Below are positions 45,651 through 55,939 of a stretch of 64,000 bases of DNA, in pieces. The position numbers and the translations under genes were made by a program. Each line of letters begins with the position of its first letter. Positions within the stretch are counted from its first letter, which is position 1. Source of the DNA: Diploptera punctata (lineage: Eukaryota > Arthropoda > Insecta > Blattodea > Blaberidae); the NCBI GenBank assembly GCA_030220185.1, contig JASPKZ010002333.1, positions 620,001 through 684,000 on the forward strand. The letters run 5' to 3'. The notes under the pieces were generated by a model. That model did no database searches, was not told where the DNA came from, and saw only the letters and a program-made list of their open reading frames with translations.

Positions 45651-45833
45651 ATAAAACAAAGTCGGATTAGTTATACTATTTATAACTTAAGGACGGCTGG
45701 ACCGATTTTTATGATCTTTGATTTGTTGGATTTGTTTCTGCCCCGAATAGCAGATAACTATTAAAACATCAGAAAAATTAACGTAAAAATATTTAAAGGC
45801 GATACGACGTTCGCCACGCCAGCTAGTTTTATA
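45640..45833 (+). mobile_element. Short Helitron-like element
   Basis: Starts in the TA run with ACAAAGTCGGATTAGTTATA and GGACGGCTGGACCGATTTTT, and ends ACGTTCGCCACGCCAGCTAGT. The CTAGT end fits Helitrons. About 190 bp with no coding capacity. Confidence 0.5.
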
Positions 45834-45879
45834 TATTTTCTATTTTGTTTCTTTTCAGTTTGAAAAGTACTTTTCTTTG

Positions 45880-46300
45880 ATTGATGTTTGTTTTCTGAAC
45901 CTATTTACTTTCTTGTAAACCACATTTTCTTCAAAGCCATTCTCTATTATTTAATAGGAGTTAGAATATTCACGACTCACCTCATATTTGTAGATTTCTT
46001 GAAGACCAAGGTTTCAATATGTTACGTTATCATTATACATTATGGGGCATGCCTTAGCATAGTGGTCAAGATTTTTAAACTGACCCAAACCTTCCGGCGG
46101 CACTATGGCCCTGGGGTCGACTCAGCCTCTAACGGAAATGAGTACCAGACGCTTGTTCCTATCTCATATTCTTCTCCTTCTTAGACCAGTTTTGGGACCT
46201 TATTCAATTCCATCCTCAGCATTCTCACAACTGTTATGTCATCTTGAAAAGCTGTTCTTCAAAGAAGAATATGAGGTGATAAAATTTTACTCAATATAGA
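45880..46300. repeat. tRNA-derived repeat within Penelope-type terminal arms
   Basis: ACTCACCTCATATTTGTAGA at about 45977 and GAAGAATATGAGGTGATAAA at about 46263 are inverted partners. Between them, 46045-46190 has GCATGCCTTAGCATAGTGGT and GGGGTCGACTCAGCC, a degenerate tRNA-derived SINE-like stretch ending near GAGTACCAG. Confidence 0.4.
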
Positions 46301-46589
46301 AGACTGCCTGTAGGTTTGTGATGTGGTTGAATCCTGAAGTTCTAATATAATTAATAATTATCAGTGTGGATTCACCACATTGCATACTAACAGTCTTCAA
46401 TAGTTTGGCACGTAGACTAGTAAACATTCCTGCGAAAAGAGAAAATTTCAATTGAGAGAGAGAAAGAAAGTACTGGTACCTTCAAACTAAAAAAGAAGAA
46501 ATTTACAAAACGTCATGTGATGCACAAATTTCCAAAAATGTTCAATGAATCCAACTCAAATTGGGACCAAAATATGATTTAGCCTTAGT

Positions 46590-47160
46590 AAACTAGTTAA
46601 AATGAAATAAAAACAAAGAAATTAGCAAAGACAACACTGGAATTTATCGGATAAAATGTTGAGATTGTGAAAAAAATCATATTCATTTCAGGGTATAGGA
46701 ATTGAATTGCCTATTGTCTTTAAGCACTTTTTAGCCACCTTCTAGGTCGATCCACTGATCTATTTCCACTAACTTTATAACTCAATATTTGTTTAGTTAA
46801 TCTTGTAGTTGCATTCTTTCCACTGTTTATAATATTTTAATCTATCATTCAAATTAAAATTTTCTAATTCCTCTTGTATTTCTTCATTTTTATGTGGAAA
46901 AACAAAAAGAAACTTGAACATCAGAATAAAGGAATGTTTAGAAATTTAAAATGGGGAAGTAGAAAATATTACAGTAGTTGCTCAGGCTTGATCAGAAAAG
47001 CACAGAATTGAAGTAAAGGCAATATTAATTAAAGACTTATGAGAAATCTAAATAATTCACAGTTTGAGAGAAGATCTACATCTACAAAATAATGAATTTT
47101 GAAATTCCTGAGGAAAAGGATTTGATTTTGTAAGTTCATGGTTATCCACAGAGAGAGGAA
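46590..47160 (+). pseudogene. Penelope-like fragment, decayed
   Basis: The plus strand has AAAGACAACACTGGAATTTA (GIY region: NTGIYRIKC-like in shifted frame), then at 46910-47130 remnants of the post-GIY region and MNFEIPEEKDLI. Many stops; about 110 bp of unrelated sequence lies in the middle. Confidence 0.5.
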
Positions 47161-47700
47161 GAATAGGCTTATAGGATTACCAACTGTCAGATTCTAGACC
47201 ACATTAACACTACCTGTTTACCTAGTGGAACCCATAGGATAGCATGGTCTGTGGGTTGTACACACACATATACGAAATACACAGTCTCCTGAGGATGTCT
47301 GCTGCAGTTGCTAATAAAACCTTGAGTGTGAATTCAGTCACAAAACCACTACCATCTCACCTAGAAACACTTTACTGCAAGAATTAACACCTGCTGTGTG
47401 AGCCTATGTGAATATACCAACTTTAGGATTTCTATAATTCACATCATATAAAAATAATATTGTAGTTAGCATTTTATTTCACAATGGTGTTTAATGGCTC
47501 AAGACAATACAATCCAAAACTAGATGAGAAAGAGCTGACATATTTTGCTTAAAGTCCTTTTTTCAAGGACATTCCTTTGCAAGCAATAAATCTATGAAAC
47601 TGGATACATGGCTTTATTGCCCTATCAAAGGAAATCATACTGAAGATTTTTACGTCATTAAAAACAGAAGCAATTATGGTAGCTCCTAGTTCACCAGTAT
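47161..47700. other. AT-rich intergenic sequence
   Basis: No gene or repeat recognised between the Penelope relic and the SPR 3' end. Confidence 0.35.
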
Positions 47701-47705
47701 TGACA

Positions 47706-47791
47706 ATTTTATTGTATTTATTAATAGTATTCTGTTATACATTTATATATACATTTGGAATGTGTTTACATATATCAGCACAAAAATAGCA
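47706..47791 (-). terminator. SPR 3' UTR with poly(A) signals
   Basis: On the minus strand AATAAA hexamers occur at 47722-47717 and 47713-47708, about 70-80 bp after the SPR stop codon. Usage is inferred. Confidence 0.45.
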
Positions 47792-48601
47792 TTATTCGTC
47801 ATAATAATCTACACGCTGTCCATTCTCATATTTCCCACTTTCCAATAAATCAATTATCCTTTTTGTTGTTTGATCCACAGTAAGTATATTCTTACTCTCT
47901 TTTAGATTTACAAACATTTCCTTGATTTCTGCATCTTCAGTGTTGCTCACGACCTCAGCAACCATGTCCGTATCCACTGGACCTGGGGAATAGTTGAGAA
48001 CATCAAGAGTTGGGTTCTCCTCTGCCAGCACTTTGAAGAACATTTGTCTTGCTGCTTTTCCAGAACAATAGTAGCCCATTGACTTCAATGGTTTAACTGC
48101 AGCAAGGGAAGTGACATTAATAACAGTTCTCCTTTTGCAGGAACCTTCAGGAAAAACTTTCAAAAATTGAGAGTTTAGGCATGCAACTGAAAAAACATTC
48201 AATGTAAAATAATCCTGCCATTTTGTGACATTTGACATTTTAAAAGTGCCTTCTGATACATCACCAACTGAACCAACATTGTGAACAATTATAGAGAGTT
48301 CAAAATCAGTAGGTTTTACTCCAGTATTTTCAAGAGAACTTTGTATTACTTTTAAAAATAATTCTGGATCTGGTTTTCCTAAATCAATTGGATGAATCAC
48401 AATTTTAACTTTGGGATTTGCTTTAGATATTAGGTTCTTTGTTTCCAAAAGACCTTCTTCTGAACGGGCCAAAAGGACTATAAGCGAATTGGAAGCAAAT
48501 TTACGTGAGAACTCTATAGCAAAGTTACGACCAATTCCTTTACTTGCTCCTGTTATTAAACAATAAGTTTTCTGTCCCCAAAACTCTTGTTTATTAGCCA
48601 T
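47792..48601 (-). CDS. SPR: Sepiapterin reductase
   Basis: Catalyses the last NADPH-dependent steps of tetrahydrobiopterin synthesis in the cytosol (6-pyruvoyl-tetrahydropterin to BH4, and sepiapterin to dihydrobiopterin). BH4 is the cofactor of aromatic amino acid hydroxylases and links to insect pteridine pigments. It is a 269-residue short-chain dehydrogenase in one exon, close to the roughly 260 usual for SPR. The cofactor motif is TGASKGIG at 17-24, followed by LLARSEEGL. The usual NNAG is HNVGSVGDVS at about 107-116. The catalytic set is S165 (VTSLAAVKP), Y178 and K182 (YCSGK). SPGPVDTDM at 205-213 is the substrate-loop signature of SPR. The start ATG at 48601 lies 40 bp after the stop of the CCDC32-like gene on the same strand, with no room for a separate typical promoter. 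Codon content is intact with no sign of decay. Confidence 0.93.
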   Translation of the reverse strand: MANKQEFWGQKTYCLITGASKGIGRNFAIEFSRKFASNSLIVLLARSEEGLLETKNLISKANPKVKIVIHPIDLGKPDPELFLKVIQSSLENTGVKPTDFELSIIVHNVGSVGDVSEGTFKMSNVTKWQDYFTLNVFSVACLNSQFLKVFPEGSCKRRTVINVTSLAAVKPLKSMGYYCSGKAARQMFFKVLAEENPTLDVLNYSPGPVDTDMVAEVVSNTEDAEIKEMFVNLKESKNILTVDQTTKRIIDLLESGKYENGQRVDYYDE

Positions 48602-48650
48602 GTTATGCTCTCTTACGTTATAGGATAAATATAACCTATTTTTATTTATT
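48602..48650 (-). promoter_or_regulatory. CCDC32-SPR junction with overlapping poly(A) signal
   Basis: On the minus strand the CCDC32-like stop lies within CCAAATAAATAAAAATAGG, so AATAAA overlaps the last codons. Only 40 bp separate the stop from the SPR ATG, including GGTTATA...TATAACG, a small inverted repeat. Either cleavage occurs inside or at the start of SPR, or the signal is skipped and both frames share one mRNA. Confidence 0.5.
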
Positions 48651-49156
48651 TGGTTTATTACTTTCCTCCGTCTCTTCTGACAGAACCTGTGCTAACTGAT
48701 CAGCCTTTAGTAATTCAACAAGTTCACCGAGTGTAATTGCTTGGCGCTCAGGAGCAATATGCCTCAACAATGAATGGGCTGGGTGGCTGCTATTGATTGG
48801 TGCATCCAGGTCCAAATCCTCTTGGGTAACTGAATTGCTGGCACCTTCAGAAACAAGCCTTAATATACACGATTTATGCTTTTCTTCTAGAGATTGTACA
48901 AGATCTTTCTTGCTCTGTTTTTCTTTCAATTTTGCCAATTTTTTCTCTGTAAAGATAGAAAATACAAAAATAAATTATTGGTTATTAGTGTAAATACCCA
49001 CTCATTAGAGTATTAGATAAAGACGTGCCTACCTAATGATGCTAAGTATTCCACAGAATCCGGCAATCTGTCACTTGGTTCGAAGTTGTCTTCAAATTTC
49101 AAGGTCGAGCCATTGTTCTCATTCCTTTGACAAGACGTGTTCAACCAAGGATCCAT
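48642..49156 (-). CDS. CCDC32: CCDC32-like protein (2 exons, 142 residues)
   Basis: Exon 1 is 49156-49033 (41 codons plus one base: MDPWLNTSCQRNENN ... DRLPDSVEYLASL) and exon 2 is 48946-48642. The intron has the donor GTAGGC and acceptor CTTTACAG and is 86 bp. The splice rebuilds VEYLASLEKKLAKLKEK, the YLASLEKKL core that marks CCDC32, a small coiled-coil protein reported to assist assembly of the AP2 clathrin adaptor. Downstream are DLVQSLEEKHKSCILRLV and an acidic C-terminus. The join is in frame (429 bases with stop). The assignment rests mainly on the exon-junction motif. The gene overlaps nothing but is followed after 40 bp by SPR. Confidence 0.7.
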
Positions 49157-50540
49157 TTTTAATATAGCAAAATAAATTTAAAAAGTTCCCAAAACAGAAA
49201 AGCCACATTTACTTTTAAAACTTATTCACTTTATCACTCTGTGCTAATTCGTTAAAAAGTAACCTAATTCGTCTTTCTGTTAAAATAGTCATTGACATAA
49301 TGTTACTGGGAAATTTAATTTAGTATCACCTATAACTTGTTATGTTGGTAATCATGTAAGCTTATTGTTTTTGTTGCGATACCAATATTCAGATAGTCAT
49401 TTTTTTTATAGTTCATCCGTATGGCAAAAGATGGGGGGGAAGTATGATTTGTAGCGCTATAGGTGGCAATAGTAAGAAGCTACAGTAATGAAAAATTTAA
49501 GCATCGTCGGTAAGCTTTTTCATGGCAGGTGCTGTAGCAGCTGAGTGAACTCACATTTTACGGAATTGATATAGTACAATATTTTAGAATATAAGTTAAA
49601 TACATTGTGGTGTCAGTTGTATATATTCTGACATTTTATACCAGATATGGTTATTTTGTGATTTATTTCATAATTACTCTTAAATCTAAGTGGGTGTTTT
49701 TCAGTGTAATTTTGTGCATACCATCATAGGAAACATTTGGCGTAAGTACAATGTAATTCTTTCATCAAAATTAATTAATGATGCCTAATATGTTAGAATT
49801 TTAAGTCACCGATTTAATTAGTTCGAGTTCTTAATAATGATGGAAATGTTTGCTACAGACGAAATACATGTCGTATGCTACAAATCGTCCAATCAAAATC
49901 TTCACTTGGTCTGATGATCAATTCCTCGACCAATCCTAACGCGGCTTTAATTTACCCGCAAAACATGAAAATGCAAATGAAAGGCAACCATATAATGGGC
50001 TTTGCCATTTAAAGATAGTGAGATAGAATAAGTAGCATGTAAAAGTTTTTGTTATGCCTTATGTTTATTTTAATTACGATGACTTCTCTGTGTAAACATA
50101 ATTTTAATTCTATGATAAATATACTAATAAGGGCTGTCTGTTATTGATGTCTTCAGATTTTTCTACTAGAAATATCTGGAAACTTTATAGTACTTAGTAG
50201 TTTTGTATTTTGAAAATATATTCTCTGTTGAATTATTTATTTATTATTTGACAGGAAACATTGGTAAACATAATTTATGATTGTAATTTGAATTACAAAT
50301 AGTAGGAAATTTCCCACAGAATAAAAATTAACATACAACTATAATAAGAATATACATATCTATGATATATGAAAAATTGTACTGCATGCTAATTTAATAC
50401 CTATTGTTACTCAGTAATTTATAATGTAGTGTTAAAAGCCCCCATCAGTATAATGGCAATATTAGATAGGTGTTACGTAATTTAACCACATACTGAAAGC
50501 TCAAATTAGCCTTAGATAATAATTTGATATACGTTATCCA
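49157..50540. other. Upstream region of CCDC32-SPR, possible divergent exon
   Basis: No repeats are recognised in the first several hundred bases, which suits a promoter region. GTAAGT at about 49741, after CATCATAGGAAACATTTGGC, looks like a strong plus-strand donor and might end a divergent non-coding first exon. No plus-strand coding exon is seen afterwards. The rest is AT-rich and unassigned. Confidence 0.3.
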
Positions 50541-50545
50541 TCCAT

Positions 50546-50722
50546 CCATCCATAGTAATTCTGCCCGAAGGCAGGTCCTTCACTGCAATCATACCATTTT
50601 CATGCTATGCTTGCAGCTTTACTAGGGAATTGTAAGTGTGGTAGCTTCCTATTGCTTTCCACCTGGGCCCGCTGCGTGACAAGGCAGCATGCTACCTCGA
50701 GACCACAGCAGTGGACAATATG
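50546..50722 (-). repeat. SINE-1, internally deleted
   Basis: Reverse complement of the SINE-1 tail (GTAATTCTGCCCGAAGGCAG, TTACTAGGGAATTGTAAGTG) joined to the head (GCTGCGTGACAAGGCAGCAT, ACCTCGAGACCACAGCAGTG). The middle is missing. The tail side has a CCATCCATCCATCCAT microsatellite. Confidence 0.75.
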
Positions 50723-50992
50723 TTATATCTAATCATTTATGATTAGGTTGGCATAGGCTTAATGTTTATTGTTGTGCGTTCCCTAATAATGCTAGTCTTT
50801 TATTTAAGTTCTAAGATTTCGGATGTAATAATAAACATTATATGTCACTCTTAATTTATCTAATTAGTATAACATAAGTGGATTCTACGTGACATGCCCA
50901 TCTACATAAATTCAAATGAAAAATCAAAACCACGAAAATTATTGTAGCAGTTTATGAAAATTATTTGAGGAATATATATATATATATATATA

Positions 50993-51299
50993 GTCCACCG
51001 CTGTGGTCTCGAGTTAGTGTGCTGCCTTGTCAAGCAGTGGTCCCGGGTTCGATCCCCATTCGAGGCAGTTTTTCTGGGTGAGGTTTTTATCAGGGTATTT
51101 CCTCACCTGTAAGACAAATATCAGGAAAACTTTAAGGCCCAAATGGTCCCCGAAATCATATGGCCATCATCATCATTCTTCACCGGTGTGGAAAGCAACG
51201 GGAAGCTACCACACCTACAATTCCCTAGTAAAGCTGCAAGCATAGCATGAAAATGCTATGAATGCAGTGAAAGACCTGCCTTCGAGCAGAATTACTATG
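50993..51299 (+). repeat. SINE-1, full length
   Basis: Head GTCCACCGCTGTGGTCTCGA, box A GAGTTAGTGTGCTGCC, box B GGTTCGATCCC, then GGGTGAGGTTTTTATCAGGG, CCTGTAAGACAAATATCAGG, GGAAGCTACCACACCTACAA, and the end CGAGCAGAATTACTATGGA. TA microsatellites flank both ends (50975-50992 and 51299-51325). Confidence 0.85.
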
Positions 51300-51300
51300 G

Positions 51301-51346
<46 letters not shown>
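51299..51346. repeat. (TA)n(TG)n microsatellite
   Basis: About 13 TA units followed by about 10 TG units directly after the SINE-1 end. Confidence 0.9.
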
Positions 51347-51475
51347 TTTTTTTATGGCTGAAAATGTAATGAGAAGTTCAGGTTGAAATAACCTAAAATA
51401 TGGCATATTAACAATGGAAAATGTCTAATTGTCATTATTGAAACAGAATAGCTAAGTTATGAAAATCGTACGCCA

Positions 51476-51775
51476 TCCATCCATCCATAGTAATTCTGCC
51501 CAAGGGCAGGTCTTTCACTGCAATCATAGAATTTTCATGCTATGCTTTGCAGCTTTACTAGGGAATTATGGGTGTGGTAGTTTACCATTCCTTTCCACAC
51601 TGGTGAAGGATGGTGATTATAATGATTTTCGGGGACCGTTGGGTCCTAAGCTTCCTGACATTTGTCTTACAGGTGAGAGAAAACCTCACCCAGGTGCCTG
51701 CCCTGACCGGGAATCGAACCTGGGCCCACTGCGTGACAAGGCAGCATGCTACCTCGAGACCACAGCGGTGAACAA
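51476..51775 (-). repeat. SINE-1, full length, inverted
   Basis: Reverse complement of SINE-1 from the CCATCCATCCATAG tail through GTCTTACAGGTGAGAGAAAA to box B (GGGAATCGAACCTGGG) and the head GAGACCACAGCGGTG. With 50993-51299 it forms an inverted SINE pair 180 bp apart. Confidence 0.85.
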
Positions 51776-52740
51776 ATCATACTAACAAAAAAAAATTATG
51801 GTCACAGAGTACCTACCTTAACTATGTTAACCAGACCTGTCAAATCAAAACTATCTCACTTAATCTGATAAATTTGTTGGCAATTGGCTATAGTAGAAAT
51901 GTGAATAAACATGTTGGCAAACATTGCTAGCACAAATTGTAACCGATGTCACCTGATAATTATCGAGAAGTATCAATGTAGTTAATCACTTGTTCTCCAT
52001 TGAAAGTTTCATAGAAAACATCTCACTTAGAAGTATATCTAGCTTAACTTGGCAATGATAGGAATGGAGATATAAAGTTAGATTCTTGACCGCTTTCACC
52101 CTGGTCCAAAAGAAAGAACCCAACCTGTTGTCAGTTTTCGTCTTCCTCCTTGCCCCTATTAATATCTGGTGAAGAAACACCGACAACACTGGTGTGAGTG
52201 AGAGAGGCGAGCACAGCTCTCTTTCTACAAATTTCTCGCAAAGTTAAGCCAAACAAATTATAATACTAAAGATTAACCTTAATTCATAACTTAATGTAAT
52301 CCAGAATTGGACATGCCTTCTATCAAATTAACCATGTATGTATTAGTAGAAATTTTTCACTCATTCTTATTCAGAATAGCTTATGAAACTCGATAAATCT
52401 CCTTCAAAGTATCAGGAATATAGTTATCATTCTTGTACTAGGCTATGAATATATTGAAAATAAAGGAACAACTGAAAATACCATGTTGCATTTACACAAG
52501 CATCCAAAATTCTCCACTCATACCAAAATCAACAGAAAATTAAATAAAATTAATAACCATCAAAGTATTTATAACAAAAAGAAGATAATATCTGTGACGG
52601 TCCAGGACTAACATAAAGTTAGGATTAGCTTGATGTACTGTAAAACCACTACTCTCAACTCCCTCCTCAGAACAGAACAGTACTCAACAAGGTACATGTT
52701 AGTAGCTTTAACTGTAGGCTACATGCTGAGTTTGAGTTTT
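51776..52740. other. AT-rich intergenic sequence
   Basis: No gene or repeat recognised. Confidence 0.35.
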
Positions 52741-52744
52741 TCAT

Positions 52745-52915
52745 TGGGAGACTGAAGTAAGTGTGGATTCAAATCTGAATTCATGGTGAGAATGAAGAAA
52801 GAGGGACTTTGTCCCTAAGTTTTTTCCATCCTAAAAAATTATTTGACCCAGGCTGAACCTGAGACCCTTGGGATCAGAGGCAAGAAACTTGATCATTAAA
52901 TTACCGAGGCTGATA
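52745..52915 (-). repeat. SINE-3 head fragment, inverted
   Basis: TTTTTTCCATCCTAAAAAAT, TTGACCCAGGCTGAACCTGA and CTTGGGATCAGAGGCAAGAA are the complement of the SINE-3 head at 43168 and of 28490-28530. Confidence 0.5.
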
Positions 52916-53410
52916 AAATAAAATTAGATGCAGAATAAGTCAACATAAAAATAAGAAATTTAAAAATATAATCTTTTCCAGCACTCTTAATTACCTTATA
53001 GCATTAAAATACTGCCTGAGGAAACAAACTATTTTGGAATGCCACCAGCTCATAATTGTGTTCTCTGCAATGAGGAAGGACAGACACCACCTCAAGCATT
53101 GCTCAGCACTTCTATCTACACAACAAACTGATAGATATTTGATTCGGAAGCTTGATCAAACGTTTGCAACTGCTTAGGAAAATAAAGAAGTTCATGCTCC
53201 TGCCATTAGAATAAATAATAACTATAAAAATTAAAAATCCACAGCTATAAATTGCAAAAAAACAAGGTCTGAACAAAGGCATAGTTTCATAACTAGGGCA
53301 AGGATTTTGATGCATTTACATCCTTTTTTCAATGAAATCTATATCAGTTACTTATAAATGCATTTTGGCAGAAAAGGATCTTAAATAGGCAACTTTGTGG
53401 TTTCATAGTT
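52916..53410. other. AT-rich intergenic sequence
   Basis: Nothing recognised. Confidence 0.3.
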
Positions 53411-53414
53411 AAAT

Positions 53415-53690
53415 ATGGGAAATAACATTATGAGGTTCTTAATTCGTAAATTAGTGAGTAATTTTTTTACATCTTACCTCATATTTAATTTTTTTTTAAC
53501 ACTGGAACTAGTTTTCAAGAGAAACATCCCTCTCATTTTCAACCGACAGCCGGTAGTCATAATGTCGGTTGTAAATGAGAGAGAGATGTTTCTCATGAAA
53601 ACTAGTTCCCATGTTTAAAGAAAACATGAAACATGAGGTAAGATATAAAAAAAATGACTCATTAATTTACGAACTTTGTGGTTGCATTAT
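53415..53690. repeat. Palindrome of Penelope-type terminus
   Basis: Outer pair TTCGTAAATTAGTGAGT (53443) and ACTCATTAATTTACGAA (53656-53672). Inner pair GAACTAGTTTTCAAGAGAAA with CTCATGAAAACTAGTTC, and CATTTTCAACCGACA with TGTCGGTTGTAAATG. The loop is about 14 bp. The boundary motif GGGAAATAACATTATGAGGT precedes it at 53418. Confidence 0.8.
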
Positions 53691-53801
53691 TTGCATATTT
53701 TATTGATTTTTTGTGGATTTTCGTTCATATTAGTGCTTATTTCAGCCACTCAAACATACCATTTGGCAGCTTTATTCATTTTTGCAAGGAAATGTGCATT
53801 T

Positions 53802-54112
53802 CATCATCATCATCATCAACAACAAGGATTAAGCCCAATGGCCTGTTCCGATCTCATTATAGGTCGAATTGGTCCTTCCATCTCTTCAATGGTCTTCCCA
53901 ACATTCTTCTCCCTTTTGGTTTATAATTATACATTTTTCTTGGTATGCGCTGTTCATTCTTTCGTAATATGTACTGAAGATAAGCATTTTGATAATATTT
54001 TATTCTTTCACAGAGATTAAATATATTAAGTTCTGTTCTTATATCTTCGTTTTTCTTTTTATCTGTTCTTTGGTATCCTGCTATTGCTCTCAACATCTTC
54101 ATTTCAGCAGCC
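53802..54112 (-). mobile_element. 5'-truncated LINE insertion with 12-bp target duplication
   Basis: AAATGTGCATTT occurs at 53790-53801 and 54113-54124, a clean 12-bp target site duplication. The body on the minus strand reads [40 protein letters not shown] and GRPLKRWKDQF, the end of a LINE reverse transcriptase protein, then RNRPLGL and an (ATG)n tail adjoining the duplication. This is a textbook target-primed insertion. Confidence 0.9.
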
Positions 54113-54124
54113 AAATGTGCATTT

Positions 54125-55360
54125 TTAAACACAATTACTTTTATTGTCTCTACCAGTATAAAAATTGACTTGAACTTACATTCTATGAAACAAGTAAGAG
54201 GTTCTGCCCCCCTCCCCAGTTTCCAACTAACTGTGGGCCCTACATAGGACAATAGATGTGATCAAACCCCACAGCATGAAATAAATATATATTTGCCACT
54301 TTCTTCCGATTACAGGCCAGTCACGAGGATTATGGGCCGGTATCCCTAAACAGTTGCCAAATCTCCTTACATGTCACATGGTAGGTGTATAACATCACCT
54401 CATTGAAATGTAGCAAGTGTAGTATAGTGAAGTCATGGACGAATAAAAAAAAATAGCAAGACATTATGAGGGGTACATTTCAAATCTGTAGCTCCTGTAG
54501 TTCCTTTGCCACCTACCCCAGTTTTAACAAGCTGGGGGGACTTGGCTAGTAGCATGCAACTATTACAAGGAGCACATAAGGATGGTGAAAAATTAATTGA
54601 TACGTTTGACAATAGCGATGCGACATGCATCAACTTGTACAGGAACTTCTCTCCAACAAAAAATTGATAGGTAAACTCTTGTATATAAAATGAAATGTTG
54701 GAATCCTATATGGTGCTATAACTCGTTTAAAGAAATCAGGAGTTTATTAGTGGAGCAAAGGAACCTAGTGAAAATGTAGTAAGTGATCTAGAAAAAAGTG
54801 AACGTGGAAATGGGTAGAAGAAAATGATAATAGTTTTGAGTAAAAACAAAAGAATTTGATGTGCTGTCTTCAGCAGCTGATATTCTGTCAGATGAACATT
54901 TTTCTGTACTAGAACTACCAAGAGACTTACAATCTAGTGAAATAGTTTATTTTAAATATTCCCCTTTAATATTGGTAGAAGTGAAAATGAGTTTCTTGAT
55001 GTACAATTCATTGTTAAGAGACAATCGACAATATTTCTCTTTTGACAATATATAGCAATTGTTTGTTGTTCATTGCAATGCAGAATATAAAAAATGAACA
55101 CCTTGTATTTACCTGCAAATGTGAATTTTATAAATATATTGCATTTTTTGTAATTGTTAGTGCATTATAGCATTTTTATAATGCATTTTCATGTATTTTA
55201 TCGTGCATTAAAATCCTTGCCCTATTTATAACTATTTCCAGTTTTTATAGTTTTTATGAAACACTGAAAATTGCAAAACCACAGTCATGGTTCAGACTTT
55301 ATTTCTGCAATTGACTAATAGCGTTTTGTAAATTATATAGCTGTATTATAGATTGCTGTT
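54125..55360. other. AT-rich intergenic sequence, unassigned
   Basis: GC content rises at 54460-54660 (CCCAGTTTTAACAAGCTGGG hairpin at about 54515-54537), but no family is recognised. No gene is seen. Confidence 0.3.
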
Positions 55361-55361
55361 C

Positions 55362-55692
55362 TGCACCATAGCCGACTATTTAAGGCAAGATGCCTTGGTG
55401 CAGAGCTTTAGGAATTGCGCTGGTTCGGGTCTCCATGGGGGAAGAAATTTTCTCATGGAATTTCGGCCAATATGGGACCAATGCACACTCAGCATCATGA
55501 GGCATTTGGTTAGCTACAATAAGTAGTGGCTCCAGGTTGAGAAAATCAGCTATAATGGCTGGGGAACCCGACATGCTGACCACGTGTCACCTCTACACTA
55601 GCACCTACCTCTGTGATTAGCACATGTGGATGTGAGGCCACTAGCCGGCTGGTAGTCAAGGGCCTTCTAGGCTTGTCACGCCATGGAGTTTA
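55362..55692 (+). repeat. SINE-2 copy
   Basis: GCACCATAGCCGACTATTTA, AAGGCAAGATGCCTTGGTGC, box B GGTTCGGGTCT, GGGGGAAGAAATTTTCTCAT, GACATGCTGACCACGTGTCA and the tail GGCCTTCTAGGCTTGTCACG. Confidence 0.8.
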
Positions 55693-55749
55693 TTATAGAT
55701 TACCTAGTGCTAATACTCTTGATGTCCTATCATTGACATGCATTATTTA

Positions 55750-55935
55750 ATTCAGTTCTTCTTCTTCTTCATCTTCTTCTTCTTCACTTCATGGTCTAGG
55801 CAAATTGTCTGTTCTGCATCACAGTTGTTCTATCCATCTTTTCACTGGTCTTCCTACTTTCCTTGAACCTCTTGGCTTGTAATTAAATGCTGCTTTTGGT
55901 AATCTTGTTACATTCATTCCTTCTATATGTCTAAG
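55750..55935 (-). pseudogene. LINE 3' end fragment
   Basis: The minus strand reads NVTRLPKAAFNYKPRGSRKV-like sequence and GRPVKRWIEQL-like sequence, then a tail of GAAGAAGAAGAAGATGAAGA. It is the same family as 27500 and 40835, and only the last coding part remains. Confidence 0.65.
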
Positions 55936-55939
55936 GGCT

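Noticed and set aside
53678..54020. Plus-strand ORFs of 82-114 codons with a His-rich run
   Set aside because: They are antisense to a LINE fragment and its ATG-repeat tail.
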